From contig DASXKN010000024.1 of NCBI GenBank assembly GCA_036496805.1, forward strand, positions 1-64,000: a stretch of 64,000 bases of DNA. The letters run 5' to 3'. Under the pieces are notes generated by a model. It worked only from the letters and a program-made list of their open reading frames with translations. It was not told the DNA's origin and made no database searches. Both the position numbers and the translations under genes were made by a program. Position 1 is the first letter of the stretch. Each line of letters opens with the position of its first letter. Of the stretch, positions 46,801-56,878 are shown one piece after another. This DNA is from SZAS-103 sp036496805. Its GTDB lineage: Bacteria; Pseudomonadota; Gammaproteobacteria; Xanthomonadales; Xanthomonadaceae.

Positions 46801-48719
46801 TGGGCGTGGCTCCGTCTGCCGATCGGCAGTGGCACGACCACCGCTCCGTGGGCTGGCTTGTATTCGGGAATCGCGTCGTGCAATTGCCTGTGCAAACGCG
46901 ATTCATCGTACTTGTCGGACGCATCGCGCAACGCATCAAGGGTCCGCAGGCAACCGGGAACGTCGATGTGGCGCGATCGCGCCTGGAGGATCTTGGGGTT
47001 CGCGGTCATCCGGTTGTTCTCGTCCGCATGATAAAGGCTTTCATGCATTTTTTCGCCGGCGCGCAATCCCGTGTAGACGATTCCCACGTCGCGCCCGGGC
47101 ACCTTGCCGGCGAGCCTGATCATCTGTTCGGCCAGCATCTTGATCGGCACCGGCTCGCCCATGTCGAGGGTGAAGATGCCCTGGTCGCCGCCGATCGCCG
47201 CCGCCTGGAGGATCAACTGGCAGGCCTCGGAGATGGTCATGAAATAACGCGTGACCTCCGGATGCGTGACCGTGAGCGGGCCGCCGCGGCGGATCTGCTC
47301 GCGGAAGATCGGGACCACGCTGCCGGCCGAGCCGATCACGTTGCCGAAACGGACGATCGCCACCCGCATCCGTTCCCGTGACGCGATCGCCTGGCAGGCC
47401 ATTTCCGCCAGTCGCTTGGTGGCGCCCAGCACGTTCGCGGGATCGACGGCCTTGTCGGTCGAGATCAGCACGAAGGCGTCGACTCCCGACGACGCGCTGA
47501 CCTCGGCGACGGTGCGCGTGGCCAGAACGTTGTTGCGCACCGCTTCACGCACCTGCCCTTCGAGTACGGGCACGTGCTTGTAGGCCGCCGCATGCAGCAC
47601 GGCCTGCGGCCGACCCAATCGCAGCGCATGATCGATCACCGCGCGATCGCCGCAGTCGCCGAGCACGCAATGCACCGTGAGCGACGGCGCGATCCGGCGG
47701 ATGTCGTCGTGGATCGTGACCAGCGCGAGTTCGGATTGCTCGACCAGGGTGATGCGGCTCGCTCCCAGCAGGGCGATCTGGCGACACAGTTCCGAGCCGA
47801 TCGAACCGCCGGCTCCCGTCACCAGCAACGAACGTCCACCGATCCACGCGCGCATCGCCTTCCAGTCCGGCACGACCGGTTCGCGTCCCAGCAGGTCTTC
47901 GATCGCTACTTCCTTGAGGTCGCCGGGGGCGACGCGCCCTTCCAGTACGTCCAGCAGACGCGGCAGGGTGCGGAACGGCAATCCGGTTTCGTCGCACAGG
48001 GCGACGATGCGCTGCATCTGCGCGGTATCCGCACTCGGTATCGCGATCACGATCAACGCCGCGTCGGTCTCGCGCGCAAGCTCGGCAACTTCCGCGAGTG
48101 CGCCGAGCACCGGCACGTCCTGCACCTTGGCGCCGTGCAGGCGCCTGTCGTCGTCGAGAAATCCCACGGGGTGGTAGCGGCCGTCGCGGATCATGCCGCG
48201 AACCAGCGCCTCACCCGCGCGACCGGCGCCCAGGATCAGCACGCGCGTCGTCGACTGGCTGGCATCGAGTGCGTCGCGCCCGTCCTTCCACGCGCGGTAG
48301 AGCAGCCTCGGGCCGCCGAGCAGCACCACGAGGACGATCGGATAGAGCACGAGCACCGAACGCGGCACCATGTCGAGCCGGTCGGCGACGAACAGCCCGA
48401 GCACGATCGTCGCCAGGCCGAGCACGCTCGCCTTGCCGATGTTCACCAGGTCCGGCAGGCTCGCGAAGCGCCACAGGCCGCGATACAGGCCCGACCACCA
48501 GAAGATCAATCCCTGGCCGAGCAGTACGAGGGCGACTTTCGGCGAGAACAGCATCACTTCGACGTGGCCCGGCACCAGCTTGAAGCGGAGCACGTCGAGC
48601 CCGATCCAGCAGACCCAGACCATGCCGAGGTCGTGCAGGACGATCAATGTACGCGGCAGCCAGCGGACGACCAGGCCGAAGGCTCGTTCGATCAGCGCCG
48701 CTTTCTGGCGTCCTTCCAT
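46797..48719 (-). CDS. WbpM-like nucleotide-sugar 4,6-dehydratase (membrane)
   Basis: Polysaccharide-biosynthesis dehydratase acting on UDP-GlcNAc-type sugars. The 640-residue protein has four N-terminal membrane helices (about 20-135), a first Rossmann domain (VLILGAGRAGEALVRG) and the catalytic SDR domain (TGAGGSIGSELCRQI, AAYKHVPVLE, LISTDKAVDP, GATKRLAEM). The active-site Tyr of short SDRs is Met-type as in WbpM. ATG 48719 sits inside the end of the WecA-like gene (28-nt overlap). Confidence 0.88.
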   Translation of the reverse strand: MEGRQKAALIERAFGLVVRWLPRTLIVLHDLGMVWVCWIGLDVLRFKLVPGHVEVMLFSPKVALVLLGQGLIFWWSGLYRGLWRFASLPDLVNIGKASVLGLATIVLGLFVADRLDMVPRSVLVLYPIVLVVLLGGPRLLYRAWKDGRDALDASQSTTRVLILGAGRAGEALVRGMIRDGRYHPVGFLDDDRRLHGAKVQDVPVLGALAEVAELARETDAALIVIAIPSADTAQMQRIVALCDETGLPFRTLPRLLDVLEGRVAPGDLKEVAIEDLLGREPVVPDWKAMRAWIGGRSLLVTGAGGSIGSELCRQIALLGASRITLVEQSELALVTIHDDIRRIAPSLTVHCVLGDCGDRAVIDHALRLGRPQAVLHAAAYKHVPVLEGQVREAVRNNVLATRTVAEVSASSGVDAFVLISTDKAVDPANVLGATKRLAEMACQAIASRERMRVAIVRFGNVIGSAGSVVPIFREQIRRGGPLTVTHPEVTRYFMTISEACQLILQAAAIGGDQGIFTLDMGEPVPIKMLAEQMIRLAGKVPGRDVGIVYTGLRAGEKMHESLYHADENNRMTANPKILQARSRHIDVPGCLRTLDALRDASDKYDESRLHRQLHDAIPEYKPAHGAVVVPLPIGRRSHAQ

Positions 48720-49696
48720 AAGCGGCTCCTGAGCCCCAGCCACAATGAACCGCCCGATACTAGGACAGCGAGGGTTAGCGGGAGCACAACGGCGGGCGCG
48801 AAACGCGCCACTGCAATGGCCAGGATGCTTGACGAAAGCGTCCATGCCGCGTACCACCCGGCAACCTGCCCATGCGAATTGCCGCTGCGCACGAGCCACT
48901 GGTAGAGGTGTTCGCGATGCGGCCGCCACCAGGCCTTGCCGCGGACCACGCGCAACAGCAGGGTCATGCCTGCGTCGATCAGGAAGGCCGAGACCGGCAG
49001 CATGGCCAGCGGCCATGGCATCCCGCCGGAGCAGACCGCGCGCAGCAGGAACATGGCCACCAGGCACCCGAAGGCCCCACTGCCGATGTCGCCCAGGAAG
49101 ATGCGGGCTCGCGGCAGGTTGAACGGCAGAAAGCCCACGATCGCCGCCAGCGCGAGCGCGCACAGGCCCTGCCAGGCGGCGGTCATCCAGCCGCCCGCCA
49201 GCAAGGCCGCCATAACCACGGCTGCCTGGCTAGTCGCGAGCGCGTCGATCCCGTCCATGAAGTTCCATGCATTGACGAGTCCGACGACCACGAACGCTGC
49301 CAGCGCGATCGCCACCGGCGACAAAGCCGGCTGCTGCATAGCGCACAAGCCGAGGGTTATCGCGACCGCAGCGGCGATGTGCACGACAAGACGCACCACC
49401 GGCGACAGCGGCCGATGATCGTCGACCCAGCCAATGGCCGCGACCGCCGCGAATCCGCACAGGCACATCGCGACGGAAGTCGTCGCCCCTGCATCCTGCG
49501 AAGCCAGCCATGCGCCACCCCCGAGCACGACCAGCACCGGCGCGACCCCGCCGCCCCGTGGCGTCGGTCGGTCGTGGCTGCGGCGCGGGCCCGGGTGATC
49601 GAGCATCCGCCGATGTTCCGCGTAACGGATGGCGAGCACGGTCAGCAACGCCGAGACGAGCATCCCGCCGATCGAAAGGACGATGGTCGCCGTCAT
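48692..49696 (-). CDS. WecA/TagO-like polyprenyl-phosphate sugar-1-phosphate transferase
   Basis: Inner-membrane glycosyltransferase family 4 enzyme, predicted to start O-antigen or exopolysaccharide units on undecaprenyl phosphate. The 334-residue protein has about ten hydrophobic segments, HPGPRRSHDRPTPRGGG near the N-terminus, WVDD, the catalytic NAWNFMDGIDA and PHREHLYQWLV. Its start overlaps the lapB stop (ATGA). Confidence 0.88.
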   Translation of the reverse strand: MTATIVLSIGGMLVSALLTVLAIRYAEHRRMLDHPGPRRSHDRPTPRGGGVAPVLVVLGGGAWLASQDAGATTSVAMCLCGFAAVAAIGWVDDHRPLSPVVRLVVHIAAAVAITLGLCAMQQPALSPVAIALAAFVVVGLVNAWNFMDGIDALATSQAAVVMAALLAGGWMTAAWQGLCALALAAIVGFLPFNLPRARIFLGDIGSGAFGCLVAMFLLRAVCSGGMPWPLAMLPVSAFLIDAGMTLLLRVVRGKAWWRPHREHLYQWLVRSGNSHGQVAGWYAAWTLSSSILAIAVARFAPAVVLPLTLAVLVSGGSLWLGLRSRLWKDARKRR

Positions 49697-50871
49697 TCGC
49701 CCAGCAGGTTGTATTGCGGCTTGATCGTGCCCCAGTTCTTGCAGCTCGGGCATTGCCAGTGGTGCGCGCGCGCACCGAAGCCGCAGCGGCCGCAACGATA
49801 GGCCGGCGAGCGCACCAGCAACTGGTCGCTGATCTGCTTGAGGGTGACGAGCGTCGTCGACGCGTCGTCGGGATTGTCCATGCTCAGGTCGATCAGGGCA
49901 GCCTGGCCGCGCACCGAGGGCCGCTGGCGCACCTGCCTGGACACGAACCTGCGCGCGACCTCCACGCCCTCCTCCTCGCGCAGGATCCGGCTCAACGCGA
50001 GGACCGGTGCGAAACCGGGGAATCGTTCGATCATCTCGGCGAGGAAGGCGCGCGCGCGACCGGTGTCGTGGCCGCGCTGGTAGGCCTCGAGCAAGGGCTT
50101 GATGACCTCGGGCAGGTAATCGATGTCCTGGCGTGGCACGCGCTCGAGCGCGCGGATCGCCGCAGCGTCATTGCCAGCCGCCAGTTCGAGCTGGCCTTCG
50201 AGGATGCCCGCGCGGGTGCTGTGCGGATCGGCGACGTAGGCGTCGGCAATGCGCGCGCGCGCGGTCTCCTGGTCGCCCTGCAAGCGCGCCTGCTCGGCCA
50301 GTTCGCACTGGAACTGCGCGATCAGCACGCCCATCGGCTCGCCGGTCGCGTCCTCGTAGCTGCGCGCGTGCCTGATCGCCTCGTCCCAGTCACGCTCGGC
50401 CTGGTAGATCGAGATCAGGTGGCGCAGCGCCTGCGGCACCGAAACGTCGGCCTGCACGAGATCGGTGAACAGCGTTTCGGCGCGATCGAGCAGGCCGGCG
50501 CGCATGTAGTCCTCGCCGAGTTCGAGCATCGCGTAGGTGCGCTGTTCCTCGCTCAGGCCCGTCCGGGAAATCAGGCCCTGGTGGAGGCGGATCGCACGAT
50601 CGACCTCGCCGCGGCGACGGAACAGGTAGCCGAGCGAGAACTGCGTCTCGACGGTGTCCTTGTCGGCCTCGGCCAGTTGCAGGAACAGTTCGATCGCCTT
50701 GTCGGGCTGTTCGTTGAGCAGATAGTTCAGGCCGCGGAAATAGGTCTTCGACAGGCGGCGCACGCGCCGGCCGGTCTGCACCGCGCCGCCGCGGCGACCC
50801 GCGTACCAGCCGCTGGCGGCGGCAACCGGAAGCAGGCAGATCAGCAGGTAATGGAAGAACGTCGGCGTCAT
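49693..50871 (-). CDS. lapB: LPS assembly protein LapB (YciM)
   Basis: Membrane-anchored adaptor that promotes FtsH-dependent turnover of LpxC and so balances LPS synthesis. The 392-residue protein has an N-terminal membrane helix, about nine TPR repeats and a C-terminal rubredoxin-like metal site with two knuckles, CGRCGF and CPSCKNWG. The start overlaps lapA (ATGA). Confidence 0.93.
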   Translation of the reverse strand: MTPTFFHYLLICLLPVAAASGWYAGRRGGAVQTGRRVRRLSKTYFRGLNYLLNEQPDKAIELFLQLAEADKDTVETQFSLGYLFRRRGEVDRAIRLHQGLISRTGLSEEQRTYAMLELGEDYMRAGLLDRAETLFTDLVQADVSVPQALRHLISIYQAERDWDEAIRHARSYEDATGEPMGVLIAQFQCELAEQARLQGDQETARARIADAYVADPHSTRAGILEGQLELAAGNDAAAIRALERVPRQDIDYLPEVIKPLLEAYQRGHDTGRARAFLAEMIERFPGFAPVLALSRILREEEGVEVARRFVSRQVRQRPSVRGQAALIDLSMDNPDDASTTLVTLKQISDQLLVRSPAYRCGRCGFGARAHHWQCPSCKNWGTIKPQYNLLGE

Positions 50872-51131
50872 GCGGAAGGCGAAGCCTGCCGCGCGATATC
50901 GCGCTCGGCCCTGCGCAGGCGGCGGCGAAGCGGCCAGACGATACCGGCGGTCACCGCGATGCCGCCGAGCAACGCGCCGAACAACAACGCGACCAGCAAG
51001 GACACGCCAAGGCCAGCCGTCGCCTGGAAGACGTGGAAATCGATCACCACGACTTGCGGGTTGAACGCGCCGAACAGGACACCGGCGGCCACGAAGGCCA
51101 GGGCCAGCAGGACTTGCAGCAGCACTCGCAT
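50868..51131 (-). CDS. lapA: LPS assembly protein LapA (DUF1049)
   Basis: An 87-residue inner-membrane protein with two helices (about 3-22 and 40-65) and a basic C-terminal tail. FNPQVVVIDF is the family core between the helices. It is co-translated with lapB, its partner in LPS assembly in E. coli. Confidence 0.88.
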   Translation of the reverse strand: MRVLLQVLLALAFVAAGVLFGAFNPQVVVIDFHVFQATAGLGVSLLVALLFGALLGGIAVTAGIVWPLRRRLRRAERDIARQASPSA

Positions 51132-51165
51132 GATCGGGACTCGTCGCGGCGACAGCGAAGCTTGG

Positions 51166-51232
51166 CCGAGCCGCGCGTGCGGGTCAACGCGGACGGATCC
51201 AATCGTCGCTGACCGAGCCGCGCGTGCGGGTC
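51166..51232. repeat. 20-bp direct repeat upstream of lapA
   Basis: CCGAGCCGCGCGTGCGGGTC occurs at 51166-51185 and again at 51213-51232 in the same orientation. It lies between ihfB and lapA, where the lapA promoter might be. It could be a tandem regulator site or a local duplication. Confidence 0.5.
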
Positions 51233-51244
51233 GATGCAGGTCGG

Positions 51245-51544
<300 letters not shown>

Positions 51545-51643
51545 GCGTTCTTGGAATCGATCGGGTGGCGGCTTCGGGTCCTGCCGCGATCGCCGCGGCC
51601 CGGATCTGTCCGGGCCGCGGCTATGTCGCACATGCAACGGCGG

Positions 51644-53320
51644 TTACTCGCCCTTGTTCATCTTCTCGCGGAGCAGCGCGCCGAGCGTCGTCGTGCCGGT
51701 GTGCGCCGACTGCGAGTAGTCGTCGATCGCCTGCTGCTGCTCGGCCTCGTCCTTGGCGCGGATCGAAAGCTGCAGCACGCGGCCCTTGCGATCCATGCCG
51801 ATGAACTTGGCTTCGATCTCGTCGCCGGCCTTCAGGTGCGCGGTGGCGTCATCGACGCGTTCCTTGGCGATGTCGGAGGCGCGGATGTAGCCCTCCATGG
51901 CGTCGCCGAGGTCGATCGTGGCACCACGCGTGTCGACTTCCTTCACCGTGCCCTTGAGGACGCTGCCCTTCGGATGCGCGGCCATGAACTGGCCGAACGG
52001 ATCCTGCTCGAGCTGCTTGACGCCCAGCGAGATGCGCTCGCGCTCCGGATCGACCGCGAGAACCACGGCTTCCAGGGTGTCGCCCTTCTTGAAGTTGCGC
52101 GCCACGTCCTCGCCGGTGGAGTTCCACGAGATGTCGGACAGGTGCACGAGGCCGTCGATGCCGCCATCCAGGCCGATGAAGATGCCGAAGTCGGTGATCG
52201 ACTTGATCTGGCCCGACACCTTGTCGCCCTTGTTGTGCATCGCCGCGAACGCTTCCCACGGGTTCGGCTGGCACTGCTTCATGCCGAGCGAGATGCGGCG
52301 ACGCTCCTCATCCACGTCGAGGACCATGACCTGCACTTCGTCGCCGACCTGCACCATCTTGGACGGGTTGACGTTCTTGTTGGTCCAGTCCATTTCCGAG
52401 ACGTGCACGAGGCCTTCGACGCCCGGCTCGATCTCGACGAACGCCCCGTAATCGGTGACGTTGGAGATCTTGCCGAACAGGCGGGCGCCGTTCGGGTAGC
52501 GACGGGTGATGTTGTCCCAGGGATCCTCGCCGAGCTGCTTGAGGCCGAGGCTGACGCGGTTGCGCTCGCGGTCGTACTTGAGCACGCGCACGTCGAGCTC
52601 GTCGCCGACGTTGACCACTTCGGACGGATGGCGCACGCGCTTCCACGCCATGTCGGTGATATGCAGCAGGCCGTCGATGCCGCCGAGGTCGACGAACGCG
52701 CCGTAATCGGTGAGGTTCTTGACGACGCCCTTGAGCACCACGCCTTCCTGTAGCTTGTCCATCAGTTGCTCGCGCTCTTCCGAGTGCTCGGATTCGACGA
52801 CGGCGCGGCGGGAGACGACCACGTTGTTGCGCTTGCGGTCGAGCTTGATGAGCTTGAACTCGAGTTCCTTGCCCTCGAGGTAGCCCGGATCGCGCACGGG
52901 GCGCACATCCACGAGCGAGCCCGGCAGGAACGCGCGGACGTCCTTGATGTCGACAGTGAAGCCGCCCTTGACCTTGCCGCTGATGCGGCCGGTGATCGTG
53001 GCGTTGGCCTGCAGGGCCTCCTCCAGCTCGTCCCACACCATCGAGCGCTTGGCCTTCTCGCGCGAAAGCACGGTCTCGCCGAAGCCGTTCTCGAGGAACT
53101 CGAGCGCGACCTTGACTTCGTCGCCCACCTTCACGTCCAGGACGCCAGCGTCGGTACGGAACTGTTCGATCGGCACGATGCCTTCGGACTTCAGGCCGGC
53201 GTTGATCACCACCACGTCGGAACGGACCTCGACGATGGTGCCGATGACGATGGAGCCGGGCTTGAGCTTGGCGATGGACTGCTGGCTCTGTTCGAACAGT
53301 TCTGCGAATGATTCGGTCAT
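51644..53320 (-). CDS. rpsA: 30S ribosomal protein S1
   Basis: RNA-binding ribosomal protein that recruits mRNA to the 30S subunit. The 558-residue protein begins MTESFAELFEQS and contains six S1 motifs (for example VVKNLTDYGAFVDLGGIDGL and IKSITDFGIFIGLDGGIDGL, each read to 20 residues). ATG 53320 matches the family; the open frame upstream is the cmk-rpsA spacer. It lies between cmk and ihfB. Confidence 0.97.
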   Translation of the reverse strand: MTESFAELFEQSQQSIAKLKPGSIVIGTIVEVRSDVVVINAGLKSEGIVPIEQFRTDAGVLDVKVGDEVKVALEFLENGFGETVLSREKAKRSMVWDELEEALQANATITGRISGKVKGGFTVDIKDVRAFLPGSLVDVRPVRDPGYLEGKELEFKLIKLDRKRNNVVVSRRAVVESEHSEEREQLMDKLQEGVVLKGVVKNLTDYGAFVDLGGIDGLLHITDMAWKRVRHPSEVVNVGDELDVRVLKYDRERNRVSLGLKQLGEDPWDNITRRYPNGARLFGKISNVTDYGAFVEIEPGVEGLVHVSEMDWTNKNVNPSKMVQVGDEVQVMVLDVDEERRRISLGMKQCQPNPWEAFAAMHNKGDKVSGQIKSITDFGIFIGLDGGIDGLVHLSDISWNSTGEDVARNFKKGDTLEAVVLAVDPERERISLGVKQLEQDPFGQFMAAHPKGSVLKGTVKEVDTRGATIDLGDAMEGYIRASDIAKERVDDATAHLKAGDEIEAKFIGMDRKGRVLQLSIRAKDEAEQQQAIDDYSQSAHTGTTTLGALLREKMNKGE

Positions 53321-53490
53321 TGTTGTTTTCCGGTTGAACACACGGGCCGCAGGCTTGTGCCTGTCGTTCGGCCCACCCTTGTGCGGCGCGTGCGCGCCTG
53401 TTGGTTGAGGAAGATCCGCGACGACCCAACGTCGCGGTACGTTTCTGCCGCGTTGCGATGCCAGAGCCTCGATGCGAGGCACGCGATGGC

Positions 53491-54180
53491 TCAGCGCCGG
53501 ATGGATTCCGGGAGCAAGGCCAGCACGCGCTCGACCACACGTTCCACCGGCACGTCGGTCGTATCGATCAGGACCGCGTCGATTGCGGGCCTGAGGGGTG
53601 CGACCGCGCGCTCGGCATCGCGCGCATCGCGGGCGAGGATCTCACGCAGCAGATCGTCGAGAATAACCGAAACCCCTTTTTCTTTCAACTGCTTATAGCG
53701 CCTTTCCGCACGCTGCCCGGCGCTCGCGGTAAGGAAGACCTTGCAGGGGGCGTCCGGGAATACGACGGTTCCCATGTCGCGGCCGTCGGCGACAAGTCCA
53801 GGGAGGGTGCGGAAGGCGTGCTGCTTGGCCAGCAAGGCCTGGCGGACTTCCGGGATCGAGGCGATCGCTGATGCAGCGGTCCCGGCGGTTTCGGTACGGA
53901 TGGCGTCGGTTGCGTCGATCCCGTCGACCATCACGCGCGGTTCCGCATCCCGGTCGGTGACGAAACGGATGTCGGTCCGCAGGGCGAGCGTAGCCAGCCC
54001 CGCATGGTCGGCGAGGTCAGCGTGGTCGCGCCCCGCCGCAAATCCGACCACGCGATACAGCGCCCCCGAATCGAGGTAATGCCAGCCCAGCCTCTCCGCC
54101 ACGATCCTGCTGATCGTGCCCTTGCCCGAACCGGAAGGGCCGTCAATGGTGAGCACCGGGACGTCGTCGTTCATGGGCAT
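53491..54180 (-). CDS. cmk: Cytidylate kinase
   Basis: Phosphorylates CMP and dCMP. The 229-residue protein has the P-loop GPSGSGKGT (14-22), YLDSGALYR, VADGRDMGTVVFPDA and the LID arginines in ARDARDAERAVAPL. It is first in the cmk-rpsA-ihfB run. ATG 54180 or the ATG two codons later could be used. Confidence 0.95.
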   Translation of the reverse strand: MPMNDDVPVLTIDGPSGSGKGTISRIVAERLGWHYLDSGALYRVVGFAAGRDHADLADHAGLATLALRTDIRFVTDRDAEPRVMVDGIDATDAIRTETAGTAASAIASIPEVRQALLAKQHAFRTLPGLVADGRDMGTVVFPDAPCKVFLTASAGQRAERRYKQLKEKGVSVILDDLLREILARDARDAERAVAPLRPAIDAVLIDTTDVPVERVVERVLALLPESIRR

Positions 54181-54282
54181 GCATCGATGGGGGAATCAGT
54201 ATTCTAGCGGGCGATGCTTCGGATCGACCGCAGGCTCCCGCGGCGAAGCCGATGATCTTCCTGCAGTATGCAAGGCAAGCTG

Positions 54283-54311
54283 TTGTTCGCCATCGCATTC
54301 CCGGCTATGAT
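54283..54311 (+). promoter_or_regulatory. Sigma-70-like promoter of the L36B gene
   Basis: TTGTTC (54283-54288), a 17-bp spacer and TATGAT (54306-54311) form a near-consensus promoter 35 bp ahead of the L36B start codon. No zinc-uptake-regulator box is evident. Confidence 0.6.
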
Positions 54312-54345
54312 GTGTAATTGTTCAGCCACCCGCCGAGTCCTACCG

Positions 54346-54471
54346 ATGAAAGTCCTGTCCTCCCTCAAGTCGGCCAAGAGCCGCCACCGCGACTGCAAGG
54401 TCGTCCGTCGTCGCGGCAAGGTCTTCGTGATCTGCAAGTCGAACCCGCGCTTCAAGGCCCGCCAGCGCTGA
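54346..54471 (+). CDS. ykgO: 50S ribosomal protein L36, type B
   Basis: A 41-residue ribosomal protein, MKVLSSLKSAKSRHRDC at the N-terminus and VICKSNPRFKARQR at the end, matching E. coli YkgO. It keeps only two cysteines (about 17 and 30) and not the full zinc ribbon of type-A L36. In other bacteria such paralogues replace zinc L36 when zinc is scarce. Confidence 0.92.
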   Translation: MKVLSSLKSAKSRHRDCKVVRRRGKVFVICKSNPRFKARQR

Positions 54472-54597
54472 GCAGGCATTGCGCAGTGGCGATCGCGTGA
54501 GCGACGCATGACCGCGCGATGAACACCAGCCGGCACGCATGGCGATGCCGGCCGGGTTCTGATACAAAGTTCGGGTTCCTACACTGGGGAGTGTGCG

Positions 54598-54927
54598 ATG
54601 AACCGATTGATGCTGATCGCGGCCACGGCCGTGCTGTTCTCCGCCGGCATGGGCTCCGCCCGCGCCGACACCCTGCTCGTCGAGCGCGCGCAGATGAACA
54701 TGTCGATGGAACATTCGATGCATGGCATGAGCATGGCCATGGTCGAGCAGCGCATGGGCGCGCCGTCGCAGAAGCTCGAGCCGCGCGGCGGCCAGAAGCC
54801 GCAGTGGCCTGTCATCCAGCGCTGGGTCTACCCGCAGTACACCGTGTACTTCGCGCACGGCCACGTGGTCGACGTCGTCCTCAACCACGCCATGCCCGAG
54901 GAAATCGGACCGGCGCCCGTGCACTGA
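54598..54927 (+). CDS. Small exported protein with Met/His-rich segment
   Basis: A 109-residue protein with a signal peptide (about 1-23, ending SARA-D). Residues about 32-54 are very rich in Met and His (MNMSMEHSMHGMSMAM), followed by VEQRMGAP, IQRWVYPQYTVYF and HVVDVVLNHA. The latter part recalls small SmpA/BamE-like proteins of xanthomonads, but I cannot name a family. The Met/His cluster could bind copper; this is speculative. It ends 6 bp before aguA. Confidence 0.65.
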   Translation: MNRLMLIAATAVLFSAGMGSARADTLLVERAQMNMSMEHSMHGMSMAMVEQRMGAPSQKLEPRGGQKPQWPVIQRWVYPQYTVYFAHGHVVDVVLNHAMPEEIGPAPVH

Positions 54928-54933
54928 GGATCG

Positions 54934-55965
54934 ATGACCGCTCCCGCGTTTCGCTTTCCCGCGGAGTGGGAGCCGCAGTCGGCGGTGCTGGTCGCATGGC
55001 CGCATGAAGGCACCGACTGGGCAGCGCGCCTGCCCGCGATCGAAGCCAGCTACGTCGCGCTGATCGGCGCGATCGCCCGTTTCCAGACCGCGCTGGTGTG
55101 CGTCGCCAGCGCTGGACTGCGCGAGCGCGCATCGCGCCTGCTCGAGGCAGCCGGCATGCCGGCTGAGCGCGTGCGCTATGTCGAAGTGGAATACGACGAC
55201 ACCTGGCTGCGCGATTCCGGACCGTTGAGCCTGATCGCCCCGCGCGGGTTCCGCCTGCTCGATTTCCGCTTCAACGCCTGGGGCGACAAGTACGCCTCGG
55301 CGCGCGACGACCGCCTCGTCGAGAATCTGTTCACCATCGACCTGTTCCACAAGGCGCGGCGCGACCGCATCGAGTTCGCGCTCGAAGGCGGCGCGATCGA
55401 GACCGACGGCGACGGCACCCTGCTGTGCACCTGGCACTGCCTGCATTCGCGCCATCCCGAACTGGATCGCAGCGAACTGTCCACGCGCCTGGCCGAGACG
55501 CTCCACCAGCGTCGCGTGCTGTGGCTCGACCATGGCGCCCTCGAAGGCGACGACACCGACGCGCACATCGATACGCTGGCGCGCTTCGCCGCACCCGACG
55601 CGATCGTCTATCAATCCTGCGACGACCCCGACGACGCCCACCACGACGCGCTGGACCGGATGGCGAAAGAGCTCGCTGCCTTGCATACCCTGGACGGCAA
55701 ACCCTACCGCCTGTTCGCCCTGCCCTGGCCGAGTCCGATCGTTGACGAAGGCCGGCGCCTGGCCGCTTCCTATGCGAATTTCCTGATCGTGAACGGTGCG
55801 GTATTGATGCCGGCCTACGACGATCCGGCGGATGCGGTCGCGGCGACAGTGCTTGGAAAGGCGTTCCCGGGTCGGCAGATCGTCCCCGTGCCATGCCGTC
55901 CGCTGATCTGGCAGAACGGAAGCCTGCATTGCCTGACGATGCAATTACCGCAAGGACTGGTCTGA
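54934..55965 (+). CDS. aguA: Agmatine deiminase
   Basis: Hydrolyses agmatine to N-carbamoylputrescine and ammonia. The 343-residue guanidino-modifying enzyme has DDTWLRDSGP, LEGGAIETDGDGTLL with the acidic pair and the C-terminal nucleophile Cys in GSLHCLTMQ. Its stop overlaps the aguB start by one base (TGATG). Confidence 0.93.
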   Translation: MTAPAFRFPAEWEPQSAVLVAWPHEGTDWAARLPAIEASYVALIGAIARFQTALVCVASAGLRERASRLLEAAGMPAERVRYVEVEYDDTWLRDSGPLSLIAPRGFRLLDFRFNAWGDKYASARDDRLVENLFTIDLFHKARRDRIEFALEGGAIETDGDGTLLCTWHCLHSRHPELDRSELSTRLAETLHQRRVLWLDHGALEGDDTDAHIDTLARFAAPDAIVYQSCDDPDDAHHDALDRMAKELAALHTLDGKPYRLFALPWPSPIVDEGRRLAASYANFLIVNGAVLMPAYDDPADAVAATVLGKAFPGRQIVPVPCRPLIWQNGSLHCLTMQLPQGLV

Positions 55966-56870
55966 TGTCAGGAAAAAACCTCACCGTCGCGCTCGTGCAG
56001 GAGCGCGATCAGGGCAGCGCGGAAGCCAACCTCACGCTGATAGCGCAGCGGGTCGCCGAGGCGGCCGCGCAGGGCGCGCGCCTGGTGCTGCTGCAGGAGC
56101 TGCACAACGGCGCGTATTTCTGCCAGCACGAATCGGTCGCGGAGTTCGATCGTGCCGAAGCGATTCCCGGCCCGAGCACCGGGTTCCTCGGCGCGCTGGC
56201 CAAACAGCATGGCGTGGTGATCGTCGGCTCGCTGTTCGAGCGTCGCGCCGCCGGCCTCTACCACAACACCGCGGTCGTGCTCGAAGCCGACGGCCGGCTG
56301 GTCGGCAAGTACCGCAAGATGCACATCCCGGACGACCCGGGCTTCCACGAGAAGTTCTACTTCACGATCGGCGACCTTGGCTTCCAGCCGATCGACACCT
56401 CGGTCGGACGGCTCGGCGTCCTGGTCTGCTGGGACCAGTGGTATCCGGAAGCCGCGCGCCTGATGGCGCTCGCCGGCGCCGAATTGTTGCTCTACCCCAC
56501 CGCGATCGGCTGGGATCCGAATGACGCGCAGGACGAGAAGGACCGGCAGCGCGGTGCATGGGTGCTCAGCCACCGCGGCCACGCGGTCGCCAATGGATTG
56601 CCCGTGCTCTCGTGCAACCGCATCGGCCATGAGCCCTCGCCTACAGCTTCCGAAAAACATGCGGGCGCGGCCGGGATCGATTTCTGGGGCAGCAGCCACG
56701 TGCTCGGGCCGCAGGGCGAATTGCTGGCCGAAGCTTCCACCGATACACCCCAGATCCTGATCGCGCGCATCGACCTCGAACGCAGCGAGCACGTGCGCCG
56801 CATCTGGCCGTTCCTGCGCGACCGCCGCATCGACGCCTACGGCGACCTGCTCAAGCGGTACCGCGATTGA
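55965..56870 (+). CDS. aguB: N-carbamoylputrescine amidase
   Basis: Completes putrescine synthesis from agmatine. The 301-residue nitrilase-fold enzyme has the Glu-Lys-Cys triad in LLQELHN, KYRKMHIPD and VCWDQWYPEAAR. It is translationally coupled to aguA, giving a complete agmatine-to-putrescine route. Confidence 0.94.
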   Translation: MSGKNLTVALVQERDQGSAEANLTLIAQRVAEAAAQGARLVLLQELHNGAYFCQHESVAEFDRAEAIPGPSTGFLGALAKQHGVVIVGSLFERRAAGLYHNTAVVLEADGRLVGKYRKMHIPDDPGFHEKFYFTIGDLGFQPIDTSVGRLGVLVCWDQWYPEAARLMALAGAELLLYPTAIGWDPNDAQDEKDRQRGAWVLSHRGHAVANGLPVLSCNRIGHEPSPTASEKHAGAAGIDFWGSSHVLGPQGELLAEASTDTPQILIARIDLERSEHVRRIWPFLRDRRIDAYGDLLKRYRD

Positions 56871-56878
56871 ACGCACCC

